12,026 bases of DNA from JAUSNA01 sp964511965 (GTDB lineage Bacteria; Patescibacteriota; Microgenomatia; Levybacterales; GWA1-39-11), in contig CAZEGF010000004.1 in NCBI GenBank assembly GCA_964511965.1, positions 1 through 12,026 on the forward strand, read 5' to 3'. The notes beneath the pieces were generated by a model. It saw only the letters and a list, made by a program, of their open reading frames with translations. It was not told the DNA's origin and did not search any database. Position numbers and translations under genes: made by a program. Every line of letters begins with the position of its first letter. Positions within the stretch are counted from its first letter, which is position 1. Of this stretch, positions 1 through 7,452 are shown piece by piece.

Positions 1-215
1 ATAATCCAACAAAGAAGACTAATCGCATTCCATGAAAAACCAATCTTTGAGAGAAGTGAAGTAACGTAAAGATAACCTGTTATCCAAAGAGTGTTTAGTT
101 GGGGCTGTCCTATACCTGTATTGAGACTTGTATCCCAAGCAGATGGGATTCCGGCAAAGTTAACAATGTTTTCCGGAAAGAAAAATCTCCAATCACCGCC
201 AGCAATAATATTCAT
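1..215 (-). CDS. GT-C-like membrane protein, N-terminal part (runs off left edge)
   Basis: Only the first 71 codons are in the window; the frame is open to the edge. The start is an ATG at 215-213 that overlaps the upstream gene's TGA as ATGA. The peptide carries GGDW at residues 6-9 followed by a Pro, a Trp-Asp and a GIGQPQ stretch near residues 34-39. This order resembles the first exported loop of the 1113-residue GT-C protein two genes upstream, where GHD at 34-36 is followed by Trp and an FGIGNDQ stretch. In GT-C enzymes this loop carries the acidic residue that serves as catalytic base, here D8 by analogy. Odd: the loop begins right at the initiator Met, so the usual first transmembrane helix is absent, and the frame upstream reaches a stop at 287-285 without coding a hydrophobic segment. 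It is the last visible member of the operon. GT-C assignment is by resemblance; the specific sugar is unknown. Confidence 0.72.
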   Translation of the reverse strand, partial: MNIIAGGDWRFFFPENIVNFAGIPSAWDTSLNTGIGQPQLNTLWITGYLYVTSLLSKIGFSWNAISLLCWI

Positions 216-535
216 TTTGTAAGAGCGTACATAGAACGCACCATATAAATTGTTATCAAAACGAAAGCTATTACTCCTGTTGAATCATACAAGCGATCCA
301 TTCTAAATATTGCGAATACACCAATAAGAATAAATGCCAGAAATGATCCCAAAAGAAGTATCTCCTTTTTTGGCTTTAAAAGTATGACCCCTAAAACTAA
401 CGCCCCAAGAAATGGTATATATCCAAAAAAAATAGTCAGAATATTTATATATGGAAGTTGTATTGCTTTTATTAGAATAAAATAAAAGAGGAAAACTGCT
501 ATTACTTTTGTGATAAATTTATTAGATTGACTCAT
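212..535 (-). CDS. Small four-helix integral membrane protein, function unknown
   Basis: A 107-residue protein that I cannot place in a known family. It has four hydrophobic segments at about residues 8-28, 30-49, 53-72 and 80-98. The basic N-terminus, the KPKK loop between helices 2 and 3, and the basic C-terminus predict N-in/C-in topology by the positive-inside rule, with the short RMDRLYDS loop outside. The start was set at the ATG at 535-533 and not the in-frame ATG at 574-572, because a strong AAGGAGG Shine-Dalgarno lies 5 nt before it. It overlaps both the gene before and the gene after by 4 nt (ATGA), which implies translational coupling between two GT-C-like genes. It could be an accessory subunit of one of them, a flippase-like small protein, or a membrane anchor; nothing in the sequence decides. 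Confidence 0.8.
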   Translation of the reverse strand: MSQSNKFITKVIAVFLFYFILIKAIQLPYINILTIFFGYIPFLGALVLGVILLKPKKEILLLGSFLAFILIGVFAIFRMDRLYDSTGVIAFVLITIYMVRSMYALTK

Positions 536-3500
536 CTTAACCTCCTTAAGATTATAAGAGAAATACAAACACAAAAACTGATAAATGAAATAATTGCACT
601 TATTATGAAAAGGTTTTGTAAAGAATAATTTATGGTAAATGCGTTTGTACCTTTATCTAATATCCATCCATTTGCATAACCATTTAGTAGAATGTGCTGA
701 CCGCTACCTACCCAATTAGAATCGTATGATTGGGTGAAACCAATTATGCGAGTTCTAGTATCTATTCTGTCGATATCATATTCCGTCTGTTTTATTTTTC
801 TGGTACGAGGGGTACTTGTTATATCATCACGAGTTGATAAATTATTATAAGCAATTATTTCAGGGATATTCACAAGGTTTATTCTAAAATCTTTTATTGA
901 CAGATTAGTATTCGTTCTACTCTTTGGATTTTCTCTATTACAAATCAATATATAAAACGAGTTTCCAGCTCCAGCATAATCTGTTTCATAGTATTGTTCA
1001 TGAGAATTTGAAATAATAGTCTCGACATCATCTGTAGCTTTAAGAGCAGTGCCCTCGCTGAAAGGTCTAATGAAAAATTTTCCATTATCTAACGCTGAGT
1101 GTTTAAAGGAAATTTTAAAAATTTCATTACGCTCTGTTTTTACTAAATTACTTTTAATACACTGAGCATTTTCTTTACTAAATTCGATAGAAGTAGCACC
1201 TGAAAAAAGATTAGGTGACTCTTGATTAAGAGAAATCCTATTTTCTCCCTTTTTTAAATTAATATAGTGGTATTCATTAAAGTCTGCAAATTCACTTGAA
1301 GGTCCTGATATTTCTTGGCCATTAATTGATAACTTGAAAGCGTGTTTATCATTACTTACTCGATTATTTGACTTTACAAATAGGGTATATATTCCTTCCA
1401 GTTTAGTTCTTATAATAAGTTTTTTTTCATCGATAGATTTAGTTCTCCAAATTAGATTATCCATATCACTTGATAATTTTGAAATTTTTTGGGAATAGGA
1501 AAGGAATGAGTTAAGATACAAATCGTTGTACTTACCGGCACTAGTCATAATTCGGTCTTCAATTTGTTTTAGTATTAGAGTTTGTAGATGCCAATTACTT
1601 AATAATTCCAGAGTTATATCTATATCGTAATTATTAGATTTTCTATATTCTTTTTTCACTGCATATATAAGCTGAGTGAGCGAGTTCTGATAATAGTCTG
1701 TGTAAAGTTTTAGACTAGATGTTTTAGTCCCCAAATCGATTGCTTTTTGTGTTTCCAAAAGATTCTCGAGACTCTGGTATGAGAGAGAGATTGCTGTTTT
1801 ATTTCGTGTATAGCTATTAGGAACAAAATATTTTGTAATCGGATAGAATCGAGAGCCTCTGAGTATTAAGGGTGTAAACAAATCTTGATTTATGAATTTA
1901 TATTCAAGATTACACATTACACATGTTGCAACCGTGTAACTATCTTTAATTAAGTATGCATATGATTGTTCGGGCACTTGCTGATTCTGCCTTACTGAAA
2001 AAATAGCTCTTTTAGAATTGTATGTAGGTAAACTAACTATATCGGGAATAGTCTTTTGATCACCATAAATAGCTGTTAAACCTCCAAAAGATTTTACGTT
2101 AGAATGGTTTGCTTTTTTGATGGAAAGAAGATCCCACTTTCCAAATTTTTGTACATTAGATACATGATTATCATTTATCAAATATGAATACTTCTCTGGA
2201 CTTGTTGTAGGTGTGTCCTTTAATGACCAATCAAAATCGTGTCGCAAAAGTAAAGTATCTATATCTAGAAGTTGAGCAGTCCTGTACCAAGTGTCATCAT
2301 GAGCTCCCATTTTTTTGTACATCTGATCTATTAGCACTTTTTCAGTATCAGTAAGGTAAGAATTAAGATTGAGAACAGAATTATTCGTTAATAAAGTGGT
2401 AATTGGAGCCAAACTCCAATATCCCCAAGTGTATGCGTCGATTGGCAAATCACGGTTAGGCTCTGGAAGAACTAAGACTCTGTGATTTTTACCTTCATTT
2501 TTTGACCACTCCTCGAATTGATAAATATAACTAGGTACTTGTATCCTGTTAGTTCTTTGTCCTTTTATGTAATCAAAAAATGATCCATTAAGAAATGGAA
2601 AACTATACATAACGATCCCTACAATGATAATCATTTTAAATACAATTTCTGACCGTTTTTTTACCCCAACCTTATGTAATATAAACCCCATACTTACACC
2701 TATAAGAATGGCGTAAGAAAACCAAAGCCCAGATCCAAATTTATAGAATGGTGTTCTAAAAGCAATAAAACCTGGTATGTATTCAACAAAAAGTAAGTAA
2801 AAAAACCCAAAAGGGGGATGGGCTCCCGAAACAAATACGATACTAACTAACGCAAGAAATCCAAAAAACATTAAATAAATTCTTTTCTCCTTACCACGGA
2901 TAAATACGAAAGGAGCAAAACACAAAATTGGAATCATAATGCTAACAAATATTAGGATAGGGTTATTTAAAAAAATGGAAGCGTAAGGATGTAAAGGATT
3001 TTGATACCATTCCGGGACACCTTGCAGTCGCAAGATATTAGAAATAGAACTGTTTTCAGAAATGTATTTAACCCACCCCAAAATTCCACTTTCACCACCA
3101 AAAAATTCAACCGACTTTTGATAAGAACTTCTTAAATATGTTGAATACGGCAAGAGCCAATACAATTGCAGAAAAAAACTTATACAAAAAGTTTCAATAT
3201 ACAAAATACTGATTCTAAGAACATCCTTCTTAGAATGATGTAGTACAAGATAAAAAGAAGTAAATACGAGAAATGCAACTATTACTGAACCAAAAAGAGG
3301 AAGACTTGCAAGACCGTTTAGAAAGAAAAACAAAAGTGAGATATATATTGCAGTCAACATGGTTGATCTTTTTTCTTCCATCCAGTCAAAGAATAAAACT
3401 ATAAGTAATGGTAAAGCAGCGTATAAGGATATTTTTGTTCTCTCAGCTACAAACCACGCTTGTAATAAAAAATGATTGAACATATAGAACGCAGCAGCAG

Positions 3501-3873
3501 GTAATGCGATAAATTTTAGTTCAAATTTATCTTCGACTTTACGTCCAAGATAGAACATCGTTAAACCTGGTAAAACAAACCAAAAAACAAAAGTGATTTT
3601 TTGTGTGAGCTGAAGATTATTAGTAAATATATGAATTAATGCTTCAAGACCATGAAAAAAAAATCCAGGAGTAGCATATGATTGATCATTACCAATACCA
3701 AATCTAAATGTCCACATTGAAAGTCTATCTATAAAATGGCTAATAGGTTCTAACGGTAGACCAGAATCATGTCCCAGGATTACTTCAGATCCTCGAAACC
3801 AAAGCAAAGGAGTCAAGCCCAACAAACAAATTATAATAACTTCTAATCTCTTCTTTATAAAATTAAATATCAT
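532..3873 (-). CDS. Large GT-C membrane glycosyltransferase with long exported domain (AftD/DUF3367-like)
   Basis: A 1113-residue protein. Residues about 10-430 form a polytopic membrane module of roughly a dozen helices. The first exported loop holds GHD (34-36), a Pro/Trp pattern and FGIGNDQ (57-63), which recalls the N-terminus of mycobacterial AftD-type arabinofuranosyltransferases (DUF3367). A long hydrophilic region follows (about 435-1085). It includes a CVMC pair at 651-654, a helix-rich stretch near 700-810, and a beta-rich section at about 817-885 (LSINGQ, then LKKGENRISL) that looks like a carbohydrate-binding jelly-roll module. The end holds FTQSYDSNW (1046-1054) and NGYANGW (1064-1070), the sort of tail seen in AftD/YfhO-like proteins, then a last helix at about 1088-1109 and a basic tail. 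Start and stop both lie in ATGA overlaps. Likely role: transfer of a sugar from a polyprenyl-phosphate donor onto an external glycan. Donor and acceptor are unknown. Confidence 0.8.
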   Translation of the reverse strand: MIFNFIKKRLEVIIICLLGLTPLLWFRGSEVILGHDSGLPLEPISHFIDRLSMWTFRFGIGNDQSYATPGFFFHGLEALIHIFTNNLQLTQKITFVFWFVLPGLTMFYLGRKVEDKFELKFIALPAAAFYMFNHFLLQAWFVAERTKISLYAALPLLIVLFFDWMEEKRSTMLTAIYISLLFFFLNGLASLPLFGSVIVAFLVFTSFYLVLHHSKKDVLRISILYIETFCISFFLQLYWLLPYSTYLRSSYQKSVEFFGGESGILGWVKYISENSSISNILRLQGVPEWYQNPLHPYASIFLNNPILIFVSIMIPILCFAPFVFIRGKEKRIYLMFFGFLALVSIVFVSGAHPPFGFFYLLFVEYIPGFIAFRTPFYKFGSGLWFSYAILIGVSMGFILHKVGVKKRSEIVFKMIIIVGIVMYSFPFLNGSFFDYIKGQRTNRIQVPSYIYQFEEWSKNEGKNHRVLVLPEPNRDLPIDAYTWGYWSLAPITTLLTNNSVLNLNSYLTDTEKVLIDQMYKKMGAHDDTWYRTAQLLDIDTLLLRHDFDWSLKDTPTTSPEKYSYLINDNHVSNVQKFGKWDLLSIKKANHSNVKSFGGLTAIYGDQKTIPDIVSLPTYNSKRAIFSVRQNQQVPEQSYAYLIKDSYTVATCVMCNLEYKFINQDLFTPLILRGSRFYPITKYFVPNSYTRNKTAISLSYQSLENLLETQKAIDLGTKTSSLKLYTDYYQNSLTQLIYAVKKEYRKSNNYDIDITLELLSNWHLQTLILKQIEDRIMTSAGKYNDLYLNSFLSYSQKISKLSSDMDNLIWRTKSIDEKKLIIRTKLEGIYTLFVKSNNRVSNDKHAFKLSINGQEISGPSSEFADFNEYHYINLKKGENRISLNQESPNLFSGATSIEFSKENAQCIKSNLVKTERNEIFKISFKHSALDNGKFFIRPFSEGTALKATDDVETIISNSHEQYYETDYAGAGNSFYILICNRENPKSRTNTNLSIKDFRINLVNIPEIIAYNNLSTRDDITSTPRTRKIKQTEYDIDRIDTRTRIIGFTQSYDSNWVGSGQHILLNGYANGWILDKGTNAFTINYSLQNLFIISAIISFISFCVCISLIILRRLR
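541..547 (-). promoter_or_regulatory. Strong Shine-Dalgarno deciding the start of the small membrane protein
   Basis: AAGGAGG on the minus strand, 5 nt before the ATG at 535-533. It lies inside the 3' end of the preceding GT-C gene, where it encodes part of that protein's Arg-rich tail (LRRLR). It is the clearest ribosome binding site in the window. Most other starts here rely on overlap or very weak purine tracts, so this small gene may be translated more efficiently than its neighbours. Confidence 0.8.
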
Positions 3874-4553
3874 TTCATTCCAATGAAGAATATCGGACTA
3901 TTAATGTATGGCACTGCAATGTGAAAAGGAATAATTATTTGAAACTTTTTATTAAATCTGTAAAAAAATGGAAGAAGAGTAAATTTATGGCACTGAACAT
4001 TCTTCAAACCTGTTTTTTGCAAAATACTTATCCACTCTTTAGGTTTTTTTAAATTAATATGCGTTGGATCATTATAATTCCAAGAGTGAGGATACGGGGT
4101 TGATATAACTAACGTTCCCCCTTTTTTTAAAGATTCGTACATGTGTGATATTCCAAGCTGCGGATTTTTTAAATGCTCAACAACTTCAAAACAAATAATC
4201 AAATCAAACTTTTGTTTGATTTCGATTTTCTTTTGGATATCAACAACTGAAAAATGTGCTTTAGGTGTTAACTTTTTTGCGTTTTTTACTGCATACGCTG
4301 AAATGTCAGTCGCCCAGACTTCAAAACCACGTGAAGTAAGGATATTTGACACTGCTCCAATTGAACACCCCACCTCAAGAACTTTTTTTCCTTTTCCATT
4401 TTTAACGGGAATATACTGATTTAATTTTTCAATCCAAGCATGAAACCAATTTTTTGACAATTCTAGATCCTCTTTACTAAAAGTACCAACGGCATTCTTA
4501 TACCAACCGTTAAAATAGTCCTCTTCAAATTTTTTTGTTGTAGATTTGCTCAT
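3870..4553 (-). CDS. Class I SAM-dependent methyltransferase
   Basis: A 227-residue cytoplasmic enzyme with a clear class I fold. Motif I is VLEVGCSIG (58-66), the ribose-binding acidic residue is D83 in TDIS (82-85), and the FDLIICFEVVEHL segment (116-128) is the motif IV region of the UbiG/Coq3-like group. Residues 165-174 (HINLKKPKEW) are typical of methyltransferases found in glycan clusters. The C-terminus (about 193-227) is rich in aromatic and aliphatic residues and could sit against the membrane. The gene starts 22 nt after the upstream GT-C stop, the widest gap in the operon, without a recognisable Shine-Dalgarno, and overlaps the next start by 4 nt. By context it probably methylates a sugar or a lipid-linked glycan intermediate, but a small-molecule or lipid acceptor cannot be excluded. 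Confidence 0.88.
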   Translation of the reverse strand: MSKSTTKKFEEDYFNGWYKNAVGTFSKEDLELSKNWFHAWIEKLNQYIPVKNGKGKKVLEVGCSIGAVSNILTSRGFEVWATDISAYAVKNAKKLTPKAHFSVVDIQKKIEIKQKFDLIICFEVVEHLKNPQLGISHMYESLKKGGTLVISTPYPHSWNYNDPTHINLKKPKEWISILQKTGLKNVQCHKFTLLPFFYRFNKKFQIIIPFHIAVPYINSPIFFIGMK

Positions 4554-4569
4554 GATTTATCTTTGGAAT

Positions 4570-4578
4570 ATTATATCA
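4570..4578 (-). promoter_or_regulatory. Possible internal promoter, extended -10 (TGATATAAT)
   Basis: The minus strand reads TGATATAAT at 4578-4570, an exact TGnTATAAT extended -10, just at the stop of the GT-C gene. Transcription would begin near 4563 and leave only about 10 nt before the methyltransferase ATG at 4553. There is no convincing -35. In sequence this AT-rich a chance match is plausible, so this is a weak call. Confidence 0.25.
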
Positions 4579-6411
4579 ATATTTATTGGGATAAAATCCC
4601 GTAATTCTTTCCTTTAATTCTTTTCGAATAGATTGCGTAATATTTTTAATTTTTGAATTTTTTCCAAAATAATAAAAACCATACACATCATCAATCTGGA
4701 ACTTGTGATTACGAACTTCTGCAATAAGTTCTTTTTTGGAAGTGTAATATCCGAAACCGCGTCCATTTTCATATTGATAACCTTGCGCATTACCAGAAAA
4801 TAACGGTTTGGTGTAAAAACTGTCAGGTAGAGGATTTCTATAAAAATAAACGACACTTAGTGCTTGTGGAACACTCGTAAAGAAGGGTAAAGAAACAAAT
4901 GGACTTTTCCCATCAACCTCAACAAAAAATACAGTAATTTTATTTAATTTTGGCAAAATGTTGGTAATTTGACTTATCACAGCTCTTCTTTCGATTGTAT
5001 AGTTTCGGGTGTATTGATTAATACTATTACCAAACACTACAATGTTGTTTAAAAACCAAAGCAAAAAAATTAGAGAAGCAATAATTGACACTTTTTTCAG
5101 ATGTAATTTCTGAGAGATAAATCTAGAAATACCCAAAAGAAGAAATGGGAACAAAATTGCTGCCCCAACTTGTGGATTATAATAATATCTTGAGTCGAAA
5201 TAGATATCATAACCCCATTGAGGAAATATGAAAATAAGTGCAACAAGAGGAAGTGCTCCTAAAAAGGTTATCAAAAACCCTTCTACAATTAGATTGGCCT
5301 CCATATATTTTCTTTTGTCCAAAAATTTTGAAATTGCAGAAATGCAAAAAATAGATATTAAAATCCCGACAAGATAAATTATTGTTGCTTGACCAGAATA
5401 ATTTATGAAAGCTAACTGAGTAGTTGGGTCTCCTCCCGATGGATATGGAGAAATAATAGGTCCGATATATTTCACTATATATGCATTCGTTTCTCTCGGG
5501 ATAAAAATAGATCCAACCATTCTAAATGGAAAAGTTATACTTCTAAATGTTATTTCACTCAATAAATTTTGGTTTGAAGAAGTATGAATTGATTTACTTG
5601 TATCTTGTGGTAAATAGAGATCTACTAATTTATCTTGAATATAACCTACGTTGGGAATTATAAATCTTACAAGTAAATAAAGGCCCAAACAAAGTGAAAA
5701 GACTCCAATCAAATATTTATAAGAAAATATTTTTTTTCTAAAAACTGTAATTATTGGTAATACTAAAAAAAGAAATGAAGAGGATTCTTGTGTAAAAATT
5801 GCTGATAAAAGAAATGTAGATGTAAATAAAATAAACTTTTTTGATTTTTTTAAGTATGCTAATTCGTAAGAGATTAGACATAACAGGAAAAATGTCACTG
5901 ACAGAACATTCTGACCGTAAAAAAAAGCGAATCCAGTTATTGAATGTATAGGAACTGCTGAGATTGCAAAGAAAAATGAGCTTAAAAAAGCGTAAATATT
6001 TTTAGAGAAAAAATTATTTTTAATATCATTGAAAAGCAATTTTATTAATCTATAAACTAGATAACTATTTATTGAGTGCAAGAAAAGACTCATTACTGCA
6101 TAGGGTGCAAAATTAAGACCGAATAATTTGACGTTAAGGTAATAAATTAACGCAGCTAACGGCACAACATGCTGCCCACCAGAAATATATCCTGCTTTTG
6201 TAAACATGGAGAAAACAGCAGTAAATATTCCAAAAGTTTTGTTCGTTAGAGGTAAATAATATGTCAGATAAAACCATTCGTCTGATTCAAAATATGAATT
6301 AAATGTTTTTTGATAAACAAATAGTATTAAAATCAGTAAAAATATAAAAACAAACAAATCATTTGATAAAAATTTATTCAAATGATTCTTGATTTTATTT
6401 GTACTGATCAT
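4576..6411 (-). CDS. GT-C family membrane glycosyltransferase (PMT/ArnT-like fold)
   Basis: A 611-residue polytopic protein. A helix at about 18-33 is followed by an exported loop with FESDEW (41-46), the paired acidic motif that in GT-C enzymes (PMT, ArnT and relatives) supplies the catalytic base and metal/phosphate contacts. SGGQHVVP (77-84), HSINSYL (112-118) and TQES (207-210) further resemble GT-C proteins of the O-mannosyltransferase type. Around a dozen helices run to about residue 465, then a soluble C-terminal region of about 140 residues, rich in Tyr and Phe, presumably faces outwards. Length is normal for the family. The start ATG at 6411-6409 overlaps the GT2 stop as ATGA, so its translation is probably coupled to that glycosyltransferase. 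Expected role: transfer of a sugar from polyprenyl-phosphate on the outer face of the membrane. Substrate is unknown. Confidence 0.82.
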   Translation of the reverse strand: MISTNKIKNHLNKFLSNDLFVFIFLLILILFVYQKTFNSYFESDEWFYLTYYLPLTNKTFGIFTAVFSMFTKAGYISGGQHVVPLAALIYYLNVKLFGLNFAPYAVMSLFLHSINSYLVYRLIKLLFNDIKNNFFSKNIYAFLSSFFFAISAVPIHSITGFAFFYGQNVLSVTFFLLCLISYELAYLKKSKKFILFTSTFLLSAIFTQESSSFLFLVLPIITVFRKKIFSYKYLIGVFSLCLGLYLLVRFIIPNVGYIQDKLVDLYLPQDTSKSIHTSSNQNLLSEITFRSITFPFRMVGSIFIPRETNAYIVKYIGPIISPYPSGGDPTTQLAFINYSGQATIIYLVGILISIFCISAISKFLDKRKYMEANLIVEGFLITFLGALPLVALIFIFPQWGYDIYFDSRYYYNPQVGAAILFPFLLLGISRFISQKLHLKKVSIIASLIFLLWFLNNIVVFGNSINQYTRNYTIERRAVISQITNILPKLNKITVFFVEVDGKSPFVSLPFFTSVPQALSVVYFYRNPLPDSFYTKPLFSGNAQGYQYENGRGFGYYTSKKELIAEVRNHKFQIDDVYGFYYFGKNSKIKNITQSIRKELKERITGFYPNKY

Positions 6412-7451
6412 TCCTTATACCCCACTAAACTTTTAGCAAATAAATAATAGTAATAACGTATACCCGGATTACGCTTTATATTTTTCATAAATTTTGAATC
6501 GGGAGTAGTACGCAAAATATGCTGAATTTTATTTCTTTTTTTAAGAGTCTTCTTTAAATTTAATGCGTTCCAATACATAGCTTTATTGATAGCAACAAAT
6601 AAATCTATTCTTCCTTTTGGTACAAAACTTATTGCAGCTACCTCACAGAGTAGCAGGTGCAATGGCAAAATTTTTAAAAGCTCGAGTGTCCCCAAATTCT
6701 TTAAATATGAGTTTATACGGTTTTTAAATGAATGGAATTGAATGAATGCATTATTCATTGAATTAGAAGTTCCGCCAACTTTATGATAAATAACTGACTT
6801 AGGCGCATACATAACTCTCCCACCGGATAACCATATACGGTGACAAAAATCTGACTCCTCAAAGTATGCAAAAAAGTCGGGATCAAATAATCCAATTCTA
6901 TCTATAACTTCTTTTTTTACCATCATGCAAGCCCCTTTTGCGGTATATAAATCGCGGGTGGCATCATAGGCGAGCTTGTTTTTTTGAAAATAACCATAAT
7001 GATAAAGAAACCCGGTATTAGTAAGATAAGCACCAACCGAATCAAGCTTGTCCGGGTAATCCATTGATAAGATTTTTGATTGGACACAATCAACTGTAGA
7101 ATTTTTCTCTATTACATTTACTAATTCTTTTATGAAGTTTTTAGTAACCTTAGTATCGTTGTTTAGTAGAAGAACATATTTGCCAGTTATATATGGAAGA
7201 GCTGCATTGTTTCCGCCTGCAAATCCCAAGTTTTTTTTGTTAATAACTATCTTTACTTTCACATTTCTAGATCTCATCTGTTTTGCAAAATCATTAATAA
7301 GACCGAGAGATTTATCTTTCGAAGCATTGTCTACAAATATTATTTCAATATTCGGATAATTAATTTTTTCGAGTGTTGGTATGCATTTTTTGAGATGCTC
7401 TACTCCATTCCAATTGACAATAATTACTGAAACTTTTTCAAAGGTTTTCAT
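6408..7451 (-). CDS. GT2 family glycosyltransferase (rhamnosyltransferase/WbbL-like)
   Basis: A 347-residue inverting GT-A enzyme. Visible motifs: VNWNG (12-16) and VDNASKD (40-46) for nucleotide binding, NLGFAGGNN (74-82), NNDT (97-100) in the place of the metal-binding DXD motif, AKGACMMVKKEV (171-182), FEESDFCHR (197-205) with the acceptor-side ED-type acidic pair, and HKVGGTS (223-229). This motif set is that of the WbbL/dTDP-rhamnosyl-like GT2 proteins of O-antigen and cell-wall polysaccharide clusters, although the donor cannot be read from sequence. The C-terminal 100 residues are basic with a hydrophobic patch at about 258-278, suggesting attachment to the inner face of the membrane. 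The start lies 1 nt after the upstream methyltransferase's TAA, and the stop overlaps the next start. All key residues look intact. Confidence 0.92.
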   Translation of the reverse strand: MKTFEKVSVIIVNWNGVEHLKKCIPTLEKINYPNIEIIFVDNASKDKSLGLINDFAKQMRSRNVKVKIVINKKNLGFAGGNNAALPYITGKYVLLLNNDTKVTKNFIKELVNVIEKNSTVDCVQSKILSMDYPDKLDSVGAYLTNTGFLYHYGYFQKNKLAYDATRDLYTAKGACMMVKKEVIDRIGLFDPDFFAYFEESDFCHRIWLSGGRVMYAPKSVIYHKVGGTSNSMNNAFIQFHSFKNRINSYLKNLGTLELLKILPLHLLLCEVAAISFVPKGRIDLFVAINKAMYWNALNLKKTLKKRNKIQHILRTTPDSKFMKNIKRNPGIRYYYYLFAKSLVGYKE

Positions 7452-7452
7452 A

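Noticed and set aside
536..574. Longer N-terminus for the small membrane protein (ATG at 574-572)
   Set aside because: The AAGGAGG at 547-541 is ideally placed for the ATG at 535-533, which also forms the ATGA overlap.
3655..3663. Run of nine A (phase-variation tract?)
   Set aside because: It encodes FFF inside a conserved-looking loop and the frame is intact. Similar 7-8 nt runs are common across this AT-rich window, so no special signal.
4141..4419. Plus-strand open frame of 92 codons
   Set aside because: Lies wholly inside the methyltransferase on the other strand, with no family resemblance and no ribosome site; a shadow frame.
4614..4856. Minus-strand open frame of 80 codons
   Set aside because: Out of frame inside the 611-residue GT-C gene, whose reading is well supported.
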